This document shows, piece after piece, positions 17,037 to 25,569 of a stretch of 57,041 nucleotides of DNA (within the stretch, counting starts at the first letter, position 1; the number at the start of each line of letters is the position of its first letter). Source of the DNA: Candidatus Avimonas narfae (lineage in GTDB: Bacteria; Bacillota; Clostridia; Oscillospirales; Acutalibacteraceae); NCBI GenBank assembly GCA_904395335.1, contig CAJFNR010000046.1:1-57041 (forward strand), written 5' to 3'. The notes beneath the pieces are model-generated. The model did no database searches and was not told where the DNA came from. It saw only the letters and a program-made list of their open reading frames with translations. A program made the translations under genes and the position numbers.

Positions 17037-18356
17037 TTATTTTGCCGGGGCGGATTCCTTCCCCTGCGCCGCCGGTTTTTCCTGTGCGGCCTTTTCCATA
17101 GCCAAGCGGGCGTTGGCCAGCATGAGCTTGATACGGTTCTCCTGATTGATGCGCGCTGCACCGGGGTCGTAATCCACACAGACGATGTTGGCCTCCGGAT
17201 GGTGGTCCTTGATTTTGCGGACCATCCCCTTGCCCGCAATGTGGTTGGGCAGGCAGCCGAAGGGCTGGGTGCAGACAATGTTGGTGATGCCGGAATCCAC
17301 CAGCTCCAGCATTTCGCCGGTAAGCAACCAACCCTCGCCCATCTTGTTGCCGTAGCCCAAATAGCCCTTAACCAGGGATTTGAGATGCTCAAAGGTGCAG
17401 GGCACCCGGAATTCCGGATGTTTGCGGACAGCCGCGATCATTTCCCGCTGCAGCCGCCGGACGTATTTGGCCAGCACCGAGGCCCCCAGATAGGTTCCGG
17501 TTTTACCCCCGTACAGCAGGTGATCCTCCACCCGGTTGTCGCATTTGAAAATGATGAAATCGGTCAGGCCGGGCACCACCGGCTCACACCCCTCGGAGAG
17601 CAGGAATTCCTCCAGATTGTTGTTGCCCAGCGGCGCGTATTTGATATAGATCTCGCCCACGACGCCCACCCGGATCTTGGGAACCCGATGGACGGGGATA
17701 GAGGCGAAATCCGCACAGATGGCGTCGAAATTCTCCCGCACATGGGACGGGCGGAAGCTGCCCTTGTGGCTGAACTCCCCCACCAGCCGCTCCACCCATT
17801 TGTTGATGCGGCGGTCGGTCTCCCCTTCCACAATCTCATAAGGGCGGCACTGGTTGGCCATGTGGACAATCAGATCACCGTAAATCATGGAATAAGCCAT
17901 TTCGATAAGCATCCCGATCCCCAGGGAAAAGCCAGGGTTCTTCTCCAACCCGGACAGGTTGACCGACACCACGGGGATGTAGTCGTAGCCCGCCCTGTGC
18001 AGCGCCTTGCGCAGCAGGTGGATATAATTGGAGGCCCGGCAGCCGCCGCCTGTCTGGGTGATCATCAGGGCCACCTTGTGGGGGTCGTACTTGCCGCTTT
18101 TCACCGCGTCCAGCAGCTGGCCGATGACCAGCAAGGCCGGATAGCAGGTGTCGTTGTGGACGTATTTCTGCCCCTCGTCCACAATTCCCCGGTGATTGGT
18201 GGTGAGCATGACCGCCTTGTAGCCGTGGATTTCAAAGACCCGCCGGAGCATGGAAAAATGCACCGGCAGCATCTGGGGCATCAGCAGGGTGTATTCCTTT
18301 TTCATCTCCTCGGTGAAAAGGAGGCGCCTCTGCTCGTTGTATACCAGTTCTGCCAT
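17037..18356 (-). CDS. 2-hydroxyacyl-CoA dehydratase-like protein (COG3581 half of the fused activase family)
   Basis: A 439-residue protein corresponding to the C-terminal part of the roughly 1,400-residue acyl-CoA dehydratase activase-related proteins. Cysteines likely to bind a cluster are C71 (NDTCYPALL), C106 (QTGGGCRASNY), C170 (NQCRPYEIVEGETD) and a CTQPFGC pair near 340-346. It lies 36 bases downstream of the gene for the activase part and is surely cotranscribed. Relatives of known function are the HgdB/HgdC-type dehydratases, which use [4Fe-4S] clusters; no substrate is known for this branch. A Lys/Ala/Gln-rich tail ends the protein. Confidence 0.8.
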   Translation of the reverse strand: MAELVYNEQRRLLFTEEMKKEYTLLMPQMLPVHFSMLRRVFEIHGYKAVMLTTNHRGIVDEGQKYVHNDTCYPALLVIGQLLDAVKSGKYDPHKVALMITQTGGGCRASNYIHLLRKALHRAGYDYIPVVSVNLSGLEKNPGFSLGIGMLIEMAYSMIYGDLIVHMANQCRPYEIVEGETDRRINKWVERLVGEFSHKGSFRPSHVRENFDAICADFASIPVHRVPKIRVGVVGEIYIKYAPLGNNNLEEFLLSEGCEPVVPGLTDFIIFKCDNRVEDHLLYGGKTGTYLGASVLAKYVRRLQREMIAAVRKHPEFRVPCTFEHLKSLVKGYLGYGNKMGEGWLLTGEMLELVDSGITNIVCTQPFGCLPNHIAGKGMVRKIKDHHPEANIVCVDYDPGAARINQENRIKLMLANARLAMEKAAQEKPAAQGKESAPAK

Positions 18357-18392
18357 GGTGTTCCCGCCTTTCGCGTTCAGGGAAGCCGGCCG

Positions 18393-21341
18393 CTATTCGC
18401 CCGCACGGGCGTCCATGGCGGCCAGCAGGCTGCGGATCCGGATGCGGACCGCGCCCAGGTTGTTGATCTCGTCGATTTTCAGCTGTGTGTACAGCTTGCC
18501 GCCGTTCTCCAGGATGGAGCGCACCTCGTCGGTGGTGATGGCGTCGATGCCACAGCCGAAGGATACCAGCTGTACCAGCTGCATATCCGGCTGACTGGTG
18601 ACGTATTCCGCCGCGCTGTACAGCCGGCTGTGGTACGTCCATTGATTAAGCACGTTCACTGGCTGTTTCGGCTCATGGAAGGCCACCGCGTCCTCGGTAA
18701 CCACCACCAGGCCGAAGGAGGCGATCAGGCTGTCGATGCCGTGATTGATCTCCGGGTCCGTGTGATAGGGACGGCCCGCCAGCACAATGACCGGCATATG
18801 CTGCTTTCTGGCATAGGCGATCATCTCCGCCCCCTGCCGCCGCAGTTCCTCCTTGTACCGGTCATAGGCTTCGTAGGCCGCCGCAGCGGCCTCCTTAACC
18901 TCCCGGGCGGGAATGCCGAACTCCCCACCGAAAAACTCGGCCGCCTTTTTGGCGAAATCCCGGGGACGGTGCAGGCCGAAATAGGGCATGAGGAACCGCG
19001 TCTCCTGCAGCCGTTCCACATTGGCGTCCAGCAACTCAGGGTAATAGGCCACCACCGGACAGTTGTAGTGATTGTCCCCCTTGCCCTCATCAAAATTGTA
19101 GGGCAGACAGGGATAAAAGATGGCATCCACGCCGGCGTCCAGCAGCTTTTCGATATGGCCATGAGCCAGCTTGGCAGGATAGCACACCGTATCCGACGGG
19201 ATGGTGTGCTGGCCGCAGGCATACAGTTCCCGGTTGGATTCCGGCGACAGCACTACCTCAAAGCCCAGCTTTTTGAAAAAGGTGTCCCAGAAGGGCAGGT
19301 TCTCATACATGTTGAGCGCCATGGGGATGCCGATGCGGCCACGGCGGTTTTCCCCGCCGCCCAAGGCCCGCAGATAGTCGTATTTCCACTTCATCAGATT
19401 GGGAATATCCCGCTGCTTCCCCTTGCCCAGCGGCCGCTCGCAGCGGTTGCCGGACAGAAAGCGGCGGGTGGAACCGCCCTCCCCACCGAAGGTATTCACC
19501 GTCAGCTGGCAGTGGTTGCCGCAGAGCCCGCACTGGGTGGACCGGGCCGTGTGGACGAAATGCTCCAGCTCCTGAGCCGACAGCAGGGACGAAAGCCCCT
19601 GACGGCCGGATGCCTGAGCCTGATCCCGGGCGGCCAGCGCCGCACCGTAGGCGCCCATGATCCCCGCGATAGTAGGACGTACCACATCCACTCCCAGCTC
19701 CAGCTCAAAGCTGCGCAGCACCGCGTCGTTGAGGAAGGTGCCGCCCTGGACCACGATGTGCTGTCCCAGCTCCGACGGGTCGGAGGCGCGTATCACCTTG
19801 TATATGGCGTTTTTCACAATGCTCATGGACAGACCGGCGGAGATATCGTCCACCCCCGCGCCCTCCTTCTGGGCCTGTTTGACCGAGGAGTTCATGAACA
19901 CGGTGCAGCGGGAGCCCAGGTTCACGGGATGCTCCGCGAACAGGCCCAATTTGGAAAAATCTGCAATGGAATATCCCAGTGCCCTGGCAAAGGTCTCAAT
20001 AAAGGAACCGCAGCCGGAGGAGCAGGCCTCGTTGAGCAGGATACTATCGATGGCGCCGCCGCGGATTTTGAAACATTTCATATCCTGGCCGCCGATATCG
20101 ATGATAAAATCCACCTGGGGGTTGAAATGACGGGCCGCCCGGTAGTGGGCCACCGTTTCCACCAGCCCCAGGTCGATATTGAAGGCGTTTTTGATCAGGT
20201 CTTCGCCGTACCCCGTGGCGGCACTGCCCCGGATAGCGATGCGGTTGCCAAACCGGCGGTAGATTTCCTTCAGCTGTTCCTGCACCACGCCCACAGGATT
20301 GCCCTCGTTGGAGGCATAGTACGTGTACAGCAGGCCGCCTTCCGGCGTGATAAGGGTCAGCTTGGTAGTGGTGGAGCCGGCGTCCACCCCCAGATAGGCA
20401 TCGCCGGTGTAGGCGTCCGCGTCCATAGGTGGCGGGCAATCCTTTTCATGCCGGGCCACAAACGTGTCGTATTCCTCCTGAGACCGGAACAGCGGCTCCA
20501 GGGTGTTGGTGGTATTTTTCTGGGTGGAAGCATTTTCGATGCGCTTCATCACCTCTTCAAAGGACAGGGGGGCGGTGTTGCCCGCGTAGCAGGCCGCGCC
20601 CAGGGCCACGAACACGTCGGCTGTCTCCGGGAATACCGCGTTTTCGGGCGACAGCTTCAGCGTCTCCACAAACCGGCGGCGCAGTCCCTCGAAAAAGAAA
20701 AGGGGACCGCCCAGAAACAGCACCTTGCCCCGGATGGGACGGCCCTGTGCCAGCCCGGCGATGGTCTGGTTCACCACCGCCTGAAAGATGCTGGCGGCCA
20801 CGTCCTCCCTCCGGGCTCCCTGATTGAGCAGGGGCTGGATATCCGATTTGGCGAACACACCGCAGCGAGAGGCGATGGAATACAACTTTTCGCTTCCCAG
20901 GCTAAGCTGATCCAGCTCCGCCGGAGCGATTCCCAGCAAGGTGGCCATCTGATCGATGAACGCACCGGTTCCGCCTGCGCAGGAGCCGTTCATACGCTCC
21001 TCCAGGCCTCCGGTGAGAAAAATGATCTTGGCGTCCTCGCCGCCCAGTTCCACCACCACATCGGTGTCGGGCAGGAATTTTTCCACCGCGCCGGCGGTGG
21101 CGAACACCTCCTGCACGAATTCGAGATTGGCCGCCTTGGCGACGCCCAAGCCGGCCGATCCGGTGACCGCCACCTGCACCTGCGTCCCCGCCAGCTGCGG
21201 CTCCAGACGGCGGAGTGTTTCCGCCGTTTTTTCGCGCACCTTGGACATGTGGCGTTCATACGTTTTGAAGACGATCCGATCCTGATCGTCCAGCAGCACC
21301 ACTTTTACCGTTGTGGAGCCGATATCGATACCTATACGCAA
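18393..21341 (-). CDS. Double-module acyl-CoA dehydratase activase (BcrAD/BadFG/HgdC type) plus DUF2229 region
   Basis: A 982-residue protein. Two ASKHA ATPase modules are visible: about 1-255 (LRIGIDIGSTTVKVVLLD, GGEDAKIIFL, SCAGGTGAF) and about 315-575 (YLGVDAGSTTTKLTL, DIGGQDMK, ACSSGCGSF). Cysteines C121/C160 and C440/C479 are each 39 apart, the spacing of the two cysteines that bind the bridging [4Fe-4S] cluster in dimeric HgdC. A cysteine motif follows (C604, C607, C611, C634) and then a DUF2229-type region to the end. ATP-driven electron activation of the partner encoded at 17037-18356 is inferred. GGGAGG seven bases before a TTG sets the start, 27 codons inside the longest frame. Confidence 0.85.
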   Translation of the reverse strand: MRIGIDIGSTTVKVVLLDDQDRIVFKTYERHMSKVREKTAETLRRLEPQLAGTQVQVAVTGSAGLGVAKAANLEFVQEVFATAGAVEKFLPDTDVVVELGGEDAKIIFLTGGLEERMNGSCAGGTGAFIDQMATLLGIAPAELDQLSLGSEKLYSIASRCGVFAKSDIQPLLNQGARREDVAASIFQAVVNQTIAGLAQGRPIRGKVLFLGGPLFFFEGLRRRFVETLKLSPENAVFPETADVFVALGAACYAGNTAPLSFEEVMKRIENASTQKNTTNTLEPLFRSQEEYDTFVARHEKDCPPPMDADAYTGDAYLGVDAGSTTTKLTLITPEGGLLYTYYASNEGNPVGVVQEQLKEIYRRFGNRIAIRGSAATGYGEDLIKNAFNIDLGLVETVAHYRAARHFNPQVDFIIDIGGQDMKCFKIRGGAIDSILLNEACSSGCGSFIETFARALGYSIADFSKLGLFAEHPVNLGSRCTVFMNSSVKQAQKEGAGVDDISAGLSMSIVKNAIYKVIRASDPSELGQHIVVQGGTFLNDAVLRSFELELGVDVVRPTIAGIMGAYGAALAARDQAQASGRQGLSSLLSAQELEHFVHTARSTQCGLCGNHCQLTVNTFGGEGGSTRRFLSGNRCERPLGKGKQRDIPNLMKWKYDYLRALGGGENRRGRIGIPMALNMYENLPFWDTFFKKLGFEVVLSPESNRELYACGQHTIPSDTVCYPAKLAHGHIEKLLDAGVDAIFYPCLPYNFDEGKGDNHYNCPVVAYYPELLDANVERLQETRFLMPYFGLHRPRDFAKKAAEFFGGEFGIPAREVKEAAAAAYEAYDRYKEELRRQGAEMIAYARKQHMPVIVLAGRPYHTDPEINHGIDSLIASFGLVVVTEDAVAFHEPKQPVNVLNQWTYHSRLYSAAEYVTSQPDMQLVQLVSFGCGIDAITTDEVRSILENGGKLYTQLKIDEINNLGAVRIRIRSLLAAMDARAGE

Positions 21342-22023
21342 AACGGGACCTCCCATCTTTCCCACGGATTTACCGGAGAAAATGCCAATTCTATACCAAA
21401 ATACGGGGTATTCTGCCGTCACCCCGCCTCAAAACCGTTATGATGCCCCCTGCTGCAAGCCGTCCAAAACGAGCATGACCATAAGAGCTGAAGTTTATTA
21501 TAACATCGTCACTTCAAAAGGGCAAGCAGGCAACCGAAGGAATTTGCATACAAATGACTGGCAAAACCAGCAGATTTCACCACGGCAGAATTCCCGGCAA
21601 AACCGCGCTCTGCGAGGCCTCGGATGAGGGCTCTTCCTTGTTTCCCGTCAGATACGGGGCCACGTTTTGCAAAAAGAAACACAGCACCAACAGCTGTTTC
21701 AGTCCCGCCGATACTATTCGTTCTCTGACGCCGGTCCCATAAAAGGAAATCGTGCCGATACGGTCAATGACAGAAGATACCTGTAAAAATAAGCCGGCAC
21801 GAATCCTATGCAACCGGATTTTTTCTCCTGAGCACGACCTATTGAAATCAGCAATACGTTTTTCCTTCTCTTTTCAACCGATTTATCTTCCATTTGATAT
21901 ACAATTAGTATAGTTAATTATAATTATTTGTTTTGTATTTTTCTCCATGTTATCTTTTGGATGCCGGCTTTTAACAAAACCATTATATTACACAATTGTA
22001 ATCTTTTTTATTTTAATTTTTCA
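21342..22023. other. Long divergent intergenic region, AT-rich on its right side
   Basis: About 680 bases between the activase operon and the sulfatase gene. The left part is of mixed composition; 21880-22023 is strikingly AT-rich. A 78-codon minus-strand frame at 21577-21813 has a hydrophobic stretch but an ill-spaced ribosome binding site and is not called. No RNA family is recognised. Confidence 0.45.
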
Positions 22024-22052
22024 TTGTATTTATGGATATTCTCCTATAAAAT
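22024..22052 (+). promoter_or_regulatory. Promoter of the LtaS-like sulfatase gene
   Basis: TTGTAT (22024-22029), 17-base spacer, TAAAAT (22047-22052), about 45 bases before the ATG at the end of the AT-rich tract. Confidence 0.6.
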
Positions 22053-22096
22053 GATAAACAGATCCGGAAAATGACTACAGGAAGAGACGATCCGTC

Positions 22097-24130
22097 ATGA
22101 TGAATCCGAAAGCAAAACATGCCCTGCCAACCAGGGCATGGACAGGGTATCTGCTTCTTCTTTGGTTTCCTCTGTCCCTGCTGTGGCAGGAGCTGGTAAT
22201 TAAGGTATATTGCTTCAGCCGCCTGCTGGACAGAGGGCTGTTGTACGTCACCTTGTTCACGTTCGCGCTGGGGTGCCTTCTTTCCCTCATCTGCATTGTG
22301 CTGCCGCCCCGGGGCCGATGGATTTCCGCTATGATTTTTTGCGGCCTCACCACTCTTTGGTATATGATCCAAACGGTTTATTATACCATTTTCAAGACCT
22401 TTCTGGTGCTGTACTCGGTTTCCGGCGCCGGCAATATCCTGCAGTTCTGGGAAGATATCCTCTCCGGCATCGGCGCGGCGGCGGTGCCGCTGCTGTTGCT
22501 GCTTGTCCCCTTTGTGCTCTTGAGTATTTTCGGCAGACGCGCCACCAAATCCCTTCCGGCGCGAAAATGGCCTGCAATCGTCTCCGGTGCACTGACTCTT
22601 GTGTTCCATGCCGCCGCGTTAATGGCCGTGGGCCTGTCCTCCGGCGGGGTGATCACGCCCAGATATCTTTATTTCGACAGCTTCGTACCCAACCTGTCGG
22701 TATCCCATTTCGGCGTAATGACTACCCTGCGTCTGGACGCCCGTCAGCTGCTCTTTGCACCCGCTCCCTCCTCTTCCGGAGCAGACGCCCCCGTTTCCGC
22801 AACAACGGAGGAAACGGAGCCCTCCACATCATCCCCCTCAGTCACTGACGATACCTCCCCGGAACCGGAGGAAATGCCGGTAACATACAAAGACAATGTG
22901 ATGGATATTGATTTTGCCGCACTGGCGGCCGGCACCGATGACCCAACTCTTGCCGCCATGCACCGGTATTTCGGCAGCCGCACCCCCACCCGGCAGAACG
23001 AATACACAGGGATGTTTAAGGGAAAAAATCTAATTCTTCTCACCGCCGAAGGCTTTTCCCGTTGGGCGGTGGACCCAGATCTGACCCCCACCCTGTATAA
23101 GCTGGCCCATTCCGGTTTTGTCTTTGAGGATTTCTACAATCCCCTATGGGGGGTATCCACCTCGGACGGAGAATACGTGGCTTGTACCTCGCTAATCCCA
23201 AAGCCCGGCGTCTGGTCCATGTACCGGTCGGGGGAAAACAACATGTACTTTTGCCTGGGCAATCAGTTCCGGCGGCAGGGTTATGCGACGCGCGCCTATC
23301 ACAACCACACATGGGATTATTACAGCCGCGATATCTCCCATCCCAACATGGGATACGACTATAAGGGGCTGGGCCACGGGCTGGAGGTACGCCCTACCTG
23401 GCCGGAATCCGATCTGGAGATGATGGAGGTCACAGTTCCGGAGTATGTGGGGGATTCCCCTTTCCACACGTATTACATGACGGTCAGCGGCCATATGAAT
23501 TACACCTTTACCGGCAACTATATCGCCTATAAGAACAAGGATAAGGTCGCTCATCTGGACATGAGCGAAAACGCCCGGGCGTATCTGGCCTGCCAGATAG
23601 AGCTGGACCTGGCTTTGGAGAACCTGCTCCGCCAGCTGGACGAGGCGGGGCAGCTGGAAAACACCGTCATCGCACTGTCCGCCGATCACTATCCCTATGG
23701 GCTGGAAGCCGGCCCCCTAGCGGAGCTCAACGGCGGAGAACCGGTGGACATGCGTTTCGACGTCTACCGCAGTACCCTGATTCTCTGGTCGAGCGACATG
23801 GAACAGCCGGTTGTCGTCGACAAACCCTGTTCCAGTCTGGACATCCTGCCCACCCTGTCCAACCTCTTCGGACTTCCCTACGATTCCCGCCTGCTGATGG
23901 GCCGCGATATTCTTTCCGACTCCCCCGGACTGGTAGTATTTTCCGATCACAGCTTTATTACCGATCAGGGACATTATGACGCGGTGGCCGACACCTTTAC
24001 GCCGAATCCCGGTACGGAGGTGCCGGAGGGGTATGCGCTGGAACGTGCTCTTGAGGTCAACGATATGTTTGCCTATTCCAAGCTGATACTGGAACAGGAT
24101 TATTACGGCATCCTTTTCGGCCGGTCGTAA
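22097..24130 (+). CDS. LTA synthase family membrane sulfatase
   Basis: A 677-residue protein with about five membrane helices in residues 15-215, a low-complexity Ser/Thr/Glu linker (about 220-260) and an extracellular alkaline-phosphatase/sulfatase domain. Metal and nucleophile motifs are visible: LTAEGFSRWAV, the GVSTSDGEY loop with the presumed catalytic Thr near residue 354, TVSGHMNY and LSADHYPYG. LtaS-type enzymes transfer glycerol-phosphate from phosphatidylglycerol to lipoteichoic acid; related proteins modify glycans with phosphoglycerol, and sequence alone does not separate these. Single gene with its own promoter and a downstream hairpin. Confidence 0.88.
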   Translation: MMNPKAKHALPTRAWTGYLLLLWFPLSLLWQELVIKVYCFSRLLDRGLLYVTLFTFALGCLLSLICIVLPPRGRWISAMIFCGLTTLWYMIQTVYYTIFKTFLVLYSVSGAGNILQFWEDILSGIGAAAVPLLLLLVPFVLLSIFGRRATKSLPARKWPAIVSGALTLVFHAAALMAVGLSSGGVITPRYLYFDSFVPNLSVSHFGVMTTLRLDARQLLFAPAPSSSGADAPVSATTEETEPSTSSPSVTDDTSPEPEEMPVTYKDNVMDIDFAALAAGTDDPTLAAMHRYFGSRTPTRQNEYTGMFKGKNLILLTAEGFSRWAVDPDLTPTLYKLAHSGFVFEDFYNPLWGVSTSDGEYVACTSLIPKPGVWSMYRSGENNMYFCLGNQFRRQGYATRAYHNHTWDYYSRDISHPNMGYDYKGLGHGLEVRPTWPESDLEMMEVTVPEYVGDSPFHTYYMTVSGHMNYTFTGNYIAYKNKDKVAHLDMSENARAYLACQIELDLALENLLRQLDEAGQLENTVIALSADHYPYGLEAGPLAELNGGEPVDMRFDVYRSTLILWSSDMEQPVVVDKPCSSLDILPTLSNLFGLPYDSRLLMGRDILSDSPGLVVFSDHSFITDQGHYDAVADTFTPNPGTEVPEGYALERALEVNDMFAYSKLILEQDYYGILFGRS

Positions 24131-24167
24131 CGCTTCTGTGCCGGCAGCCTTTCACCCCATAGACACT

Positions 24168-24210
24168 GCCCCCCGTACAGCCGGTTAATCGGTGGTACGG
24201 GGGCTGTTTG
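24168..24210 (+). terminator. Likely terminator after the sulfatase gene
   Basis: CCCCCGTAC (24170-24178) pairs with GTACGGGGG (24195-24203), followed by a weak T tract; the inner CCG/CGG adds to the stem. Confidence 0.6.
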
Positions 24211-24222
24211 GTGATGCATAAG

Positions 24223-24435
24223 TCAAAGCCTGCGCAGCTCTTCCAGTACCCGGCGAACTTTTTCCGCCGGGATGCGCCCCTGCGCAAGGTGCAGCACCTG
24301 CTCCAATGTCATGTTCTGTGCCATCCGCAGCAGCGGACTGCCGTAAATATCCGGAAGTTCCCGGCGCAGGACCTCCCGGGCCGCCGCAGTGGCCAGCAGT
24401 TCCCGCACCGTGATGCGATTCTCTTTCAGATCCAT
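24223..24435 (-). CDS. Small acidic/basic helical protein of unknown function
   Basis: A 70-residue, cysteine-free protein that appears fully helical (RITVRELLATAAAREVLRRELPDIY; TLEQVLHLAQGRIPAEKVRRVLEELRRL). AGAGGAGG precedes the ATG by six bases, which strongly supports translation. No transmembrane segment or catalytic motif is seen. I do not recognise the family; size and composition would suit a small regulatory or protein-binding partner, but nothing in the context tells its role. Confidence 0.7.
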   Translation of the reverse strand: MDLKENRITVRELLATAAAREVLRRELPDIYGSPLLRMAQNMTLEQVLHLAQGRIPAEKVRRVLEELRRL

Positions 24436-24518
24436 ATGGCACCTCCTCTCCCTCCAGCGTATTCAAAAAGCTGCGTGCCTGTGCGACGCGGGATTTTTAT
24501 TTCATCCGGCAATTAGAT

Positions 24519-24530
24519 CAGTTTACAAGG
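24519..24530 (+). repeat. Left half of a 12-bp inverted repeat pair
   Basis: CAGTTTACAAGG here has its exact reverse complement at 25500-25511. The two face each other across about 1 kb that contains the low-GC PNPOx gene, a giant hairpin and a dispersed repeat. No clear target-site duplication flanks them. Confidence 0.45.
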
Positions 24531-24535
24531 AACTT

Positions 24536-24591
24536 GACAACAAAGCGGCGGTATGCTCCCGAAGAGGGTAGCATACCGCCGCTTTGTTGTC
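24536..24591. repeat. Giant hairpin with 22-bp perfect arms
   Basis: Arms 24536-24557 and 24570-24591 are exact reverse complements around a 12-base loop (CCCGAAGAGGGT) that can itself pair CCC with GGG. There is no T run on either side, so it does not look like a plain terminator; MITE-like element or RNA-level structure are alternatives. Confidence 0.7.
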
Positions 24592-24777
24592 CGGGGTTTC
24601 CAAATGGACTTTCCTTTGGCACACGACTTTGCTTGCAAAGTGTAGTGTGTTATACCTGTTATACCTGCTGGCGTGGCTGACGTGGAAAACGGGGATGCGG
24701 TGCTTTTTGCGTCCCGTTTGCTCCGGCAGGAAAGCAGGACGAATTTTTGCGAACGGGAATGAATAAAAAATCGAATT

Positions 24778-25197
24778 TCATATTTCAAAGTCCTCAGACT
24801 TGAAATTGCTATAATATCGTCCTTTTACTGCCGTAAATTTAAGAACACAATAATCGGGGTCTGTTACACCCTCTTTATAATACATTTCATCTCCTTCTCG
24901 CCAAATTTTTTCTTTCGCTTCAGGGGTTTCCAATACTTCTATATTTCCAATTAAACTTACCCCTCTAAAAAATCTTTTATCAACAAAATATAGACTAGCT
25001 TTACTATTATTATTAAAACACCTAACTTTGTTTGACGATGTATTTGTTGAAAGCCATATTACTTTAATACCCTTTCTTTCTCTGGGGTTTAACATTGCTT
25101 TTGTAACCGGATAACCACTATCATCTACATAGCTGATAAAACTCGTTTTTGCTTTATCTATCATTTTTCCAATGGTTTCCTCTGGATTTCTCATCAT
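24778..25197 (-). CDS. Pyridoxamine 5'-phosphate oxidase family (flavin-binding split barrel) protein
   Basis: A 139-residue split-barrel protein of the PNPOx-like/general stress protein 26 group. Visible features are the N-terminal helix NPEETIGKMIDKAKTSFISYVDDSGYPVTKAML, the strand IKVIWLSTNTSSNKV, and SKASLYFVDKRFFRGVSLIGNIEVLE. Such proteins bind FMN, F420 or heme-like ligands; its own cofactor is not evident. The gene is strongly AT-rich, unlike nearly everything else in the window, pointing to recent transfer. GGGGGGAG lies about nine bases before the first of two ATG codons; longer upstream frames run through a repeat and are rejected. Confidence 0.82.
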   Translation of the reverse strand: MMRNPEETIGKMIDKAKTSFISYVDDSGYPVTKAMLNPRERKGIKVIWLSTNTSSNKVRCFNNNSKASLYFVDKRFFRGVSLIGNIEVLETPEAKEKIWREGDEMYYKEGVTDPDYCVLKFTAVKGRYYSNFKSEDFEI

Positions 25198-25282
25198 TTT
25201 TATATCTCCCCCCAAAATAAAATTTATCACTCCGCATTTCTCCCAACCTTTAAGCGTAAAGGGAACTGGCCCGAATAGACAG

Positions 25283-25336
25283 CTCCAAGCCCAGGGACTT
25301 CCCTCATCATTTGCCTCGGCACATTGCGGCCCTGGG
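25283..25336 (-). repeat. Dispersed hairpin repeat, copy 3 (minus strand)
   Basis: On the minus strand: CCCAGGGCC (25328-25336), about 24 bases, then the core GGGAAGTCCCTGGGC (25289-25303) and TTGGAG. Core identical to the copies at 11387-11401 and 38310-38324. It lies upstream of the low-GC PNPOx gene. Confidence 0.6.
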
Positions 25337-25499
25337 CACAGTATACCACCATTCCGAGAGCGAGGAAATAGAAAGTTTTCCAGCCGGATTTCCTTTCGGA
25401 TATACGGCATGGGCACTCAAAAAGTGTAGACTTGTGGTAGTTCATCGATGAACAAACACAAGTAAATGACCGTTCGACAGATACTTCCCTTGTGTAGTC

Positions 25500-25511
25500 C
25501 CTTGTAAACTG
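25500..25511 (-). repeat. Right half of the 12-bp inverted repeat pair
   Basis: Exact reverse complement of 24519-24530. It lies just before the promoter of the Xre gene, marking the right border of the low-GC segment. Confidence 0.45.
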
Positions 25512-25522
25512 TTCTTTCCCTC

Positions 25523-25551
25523 TTGCAAAATATCATTTATGATGATATAAA
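25523..25551 (+). promoter_or_regulatory. Promoter of the Xre gene with an internal operator
   Basis: TTGCAA (25523-25528), 17-base spacer, TATAAA (25546-25551). A palindrome ATATCAT-TTATG-ATGATAT (25530-25548) fills the spacer and overlaps the -10, ideal for autorepression. Its core ATCAT-N5-ATGAT recurs at 26355-26369. Confidence 0.75.
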
Positions 25552-25569
25552 GAAAGGGGAGTGATGGCT

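Larger units (their letters stand above)
24436..24777. other. Intergenic stretch holding a giant hairpin and an inverted repeat
   Basis: No gene seen. It contains the 12-bp inverted repeat half at 24519-24530 and the long hairpin at 24536-24591. The rest (24592-24777), with a doubled GTTATACCTG at 24649-24668, is unexplained. Confidence 0.5.

Noticed and set aside
17199-21443. A 1,414-codon open frame on the plus strand across both dehydratase-activase genes
   Set aside because: It is antisense to two well-supported genes and its translation is low-complexity (His, Gln, Gly, Arg-rich). Such frames arise from GC-rich third codon positions of the sense genes.
21577-21813. A possible 78-residue minus-strand protein with a hydrophobic stretch
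   Set aside because: The nearest AGGAG is about 15 bases from the ATG, and composition and lack of context give no support; kept only as a remark.
25198-25416. An upstream extension of the PNPOx gene
   Set aside because: The extension runs through the dispersed repeat and changes abruptly in base composition; GGGGGGAG sits before the inner ATG pair.
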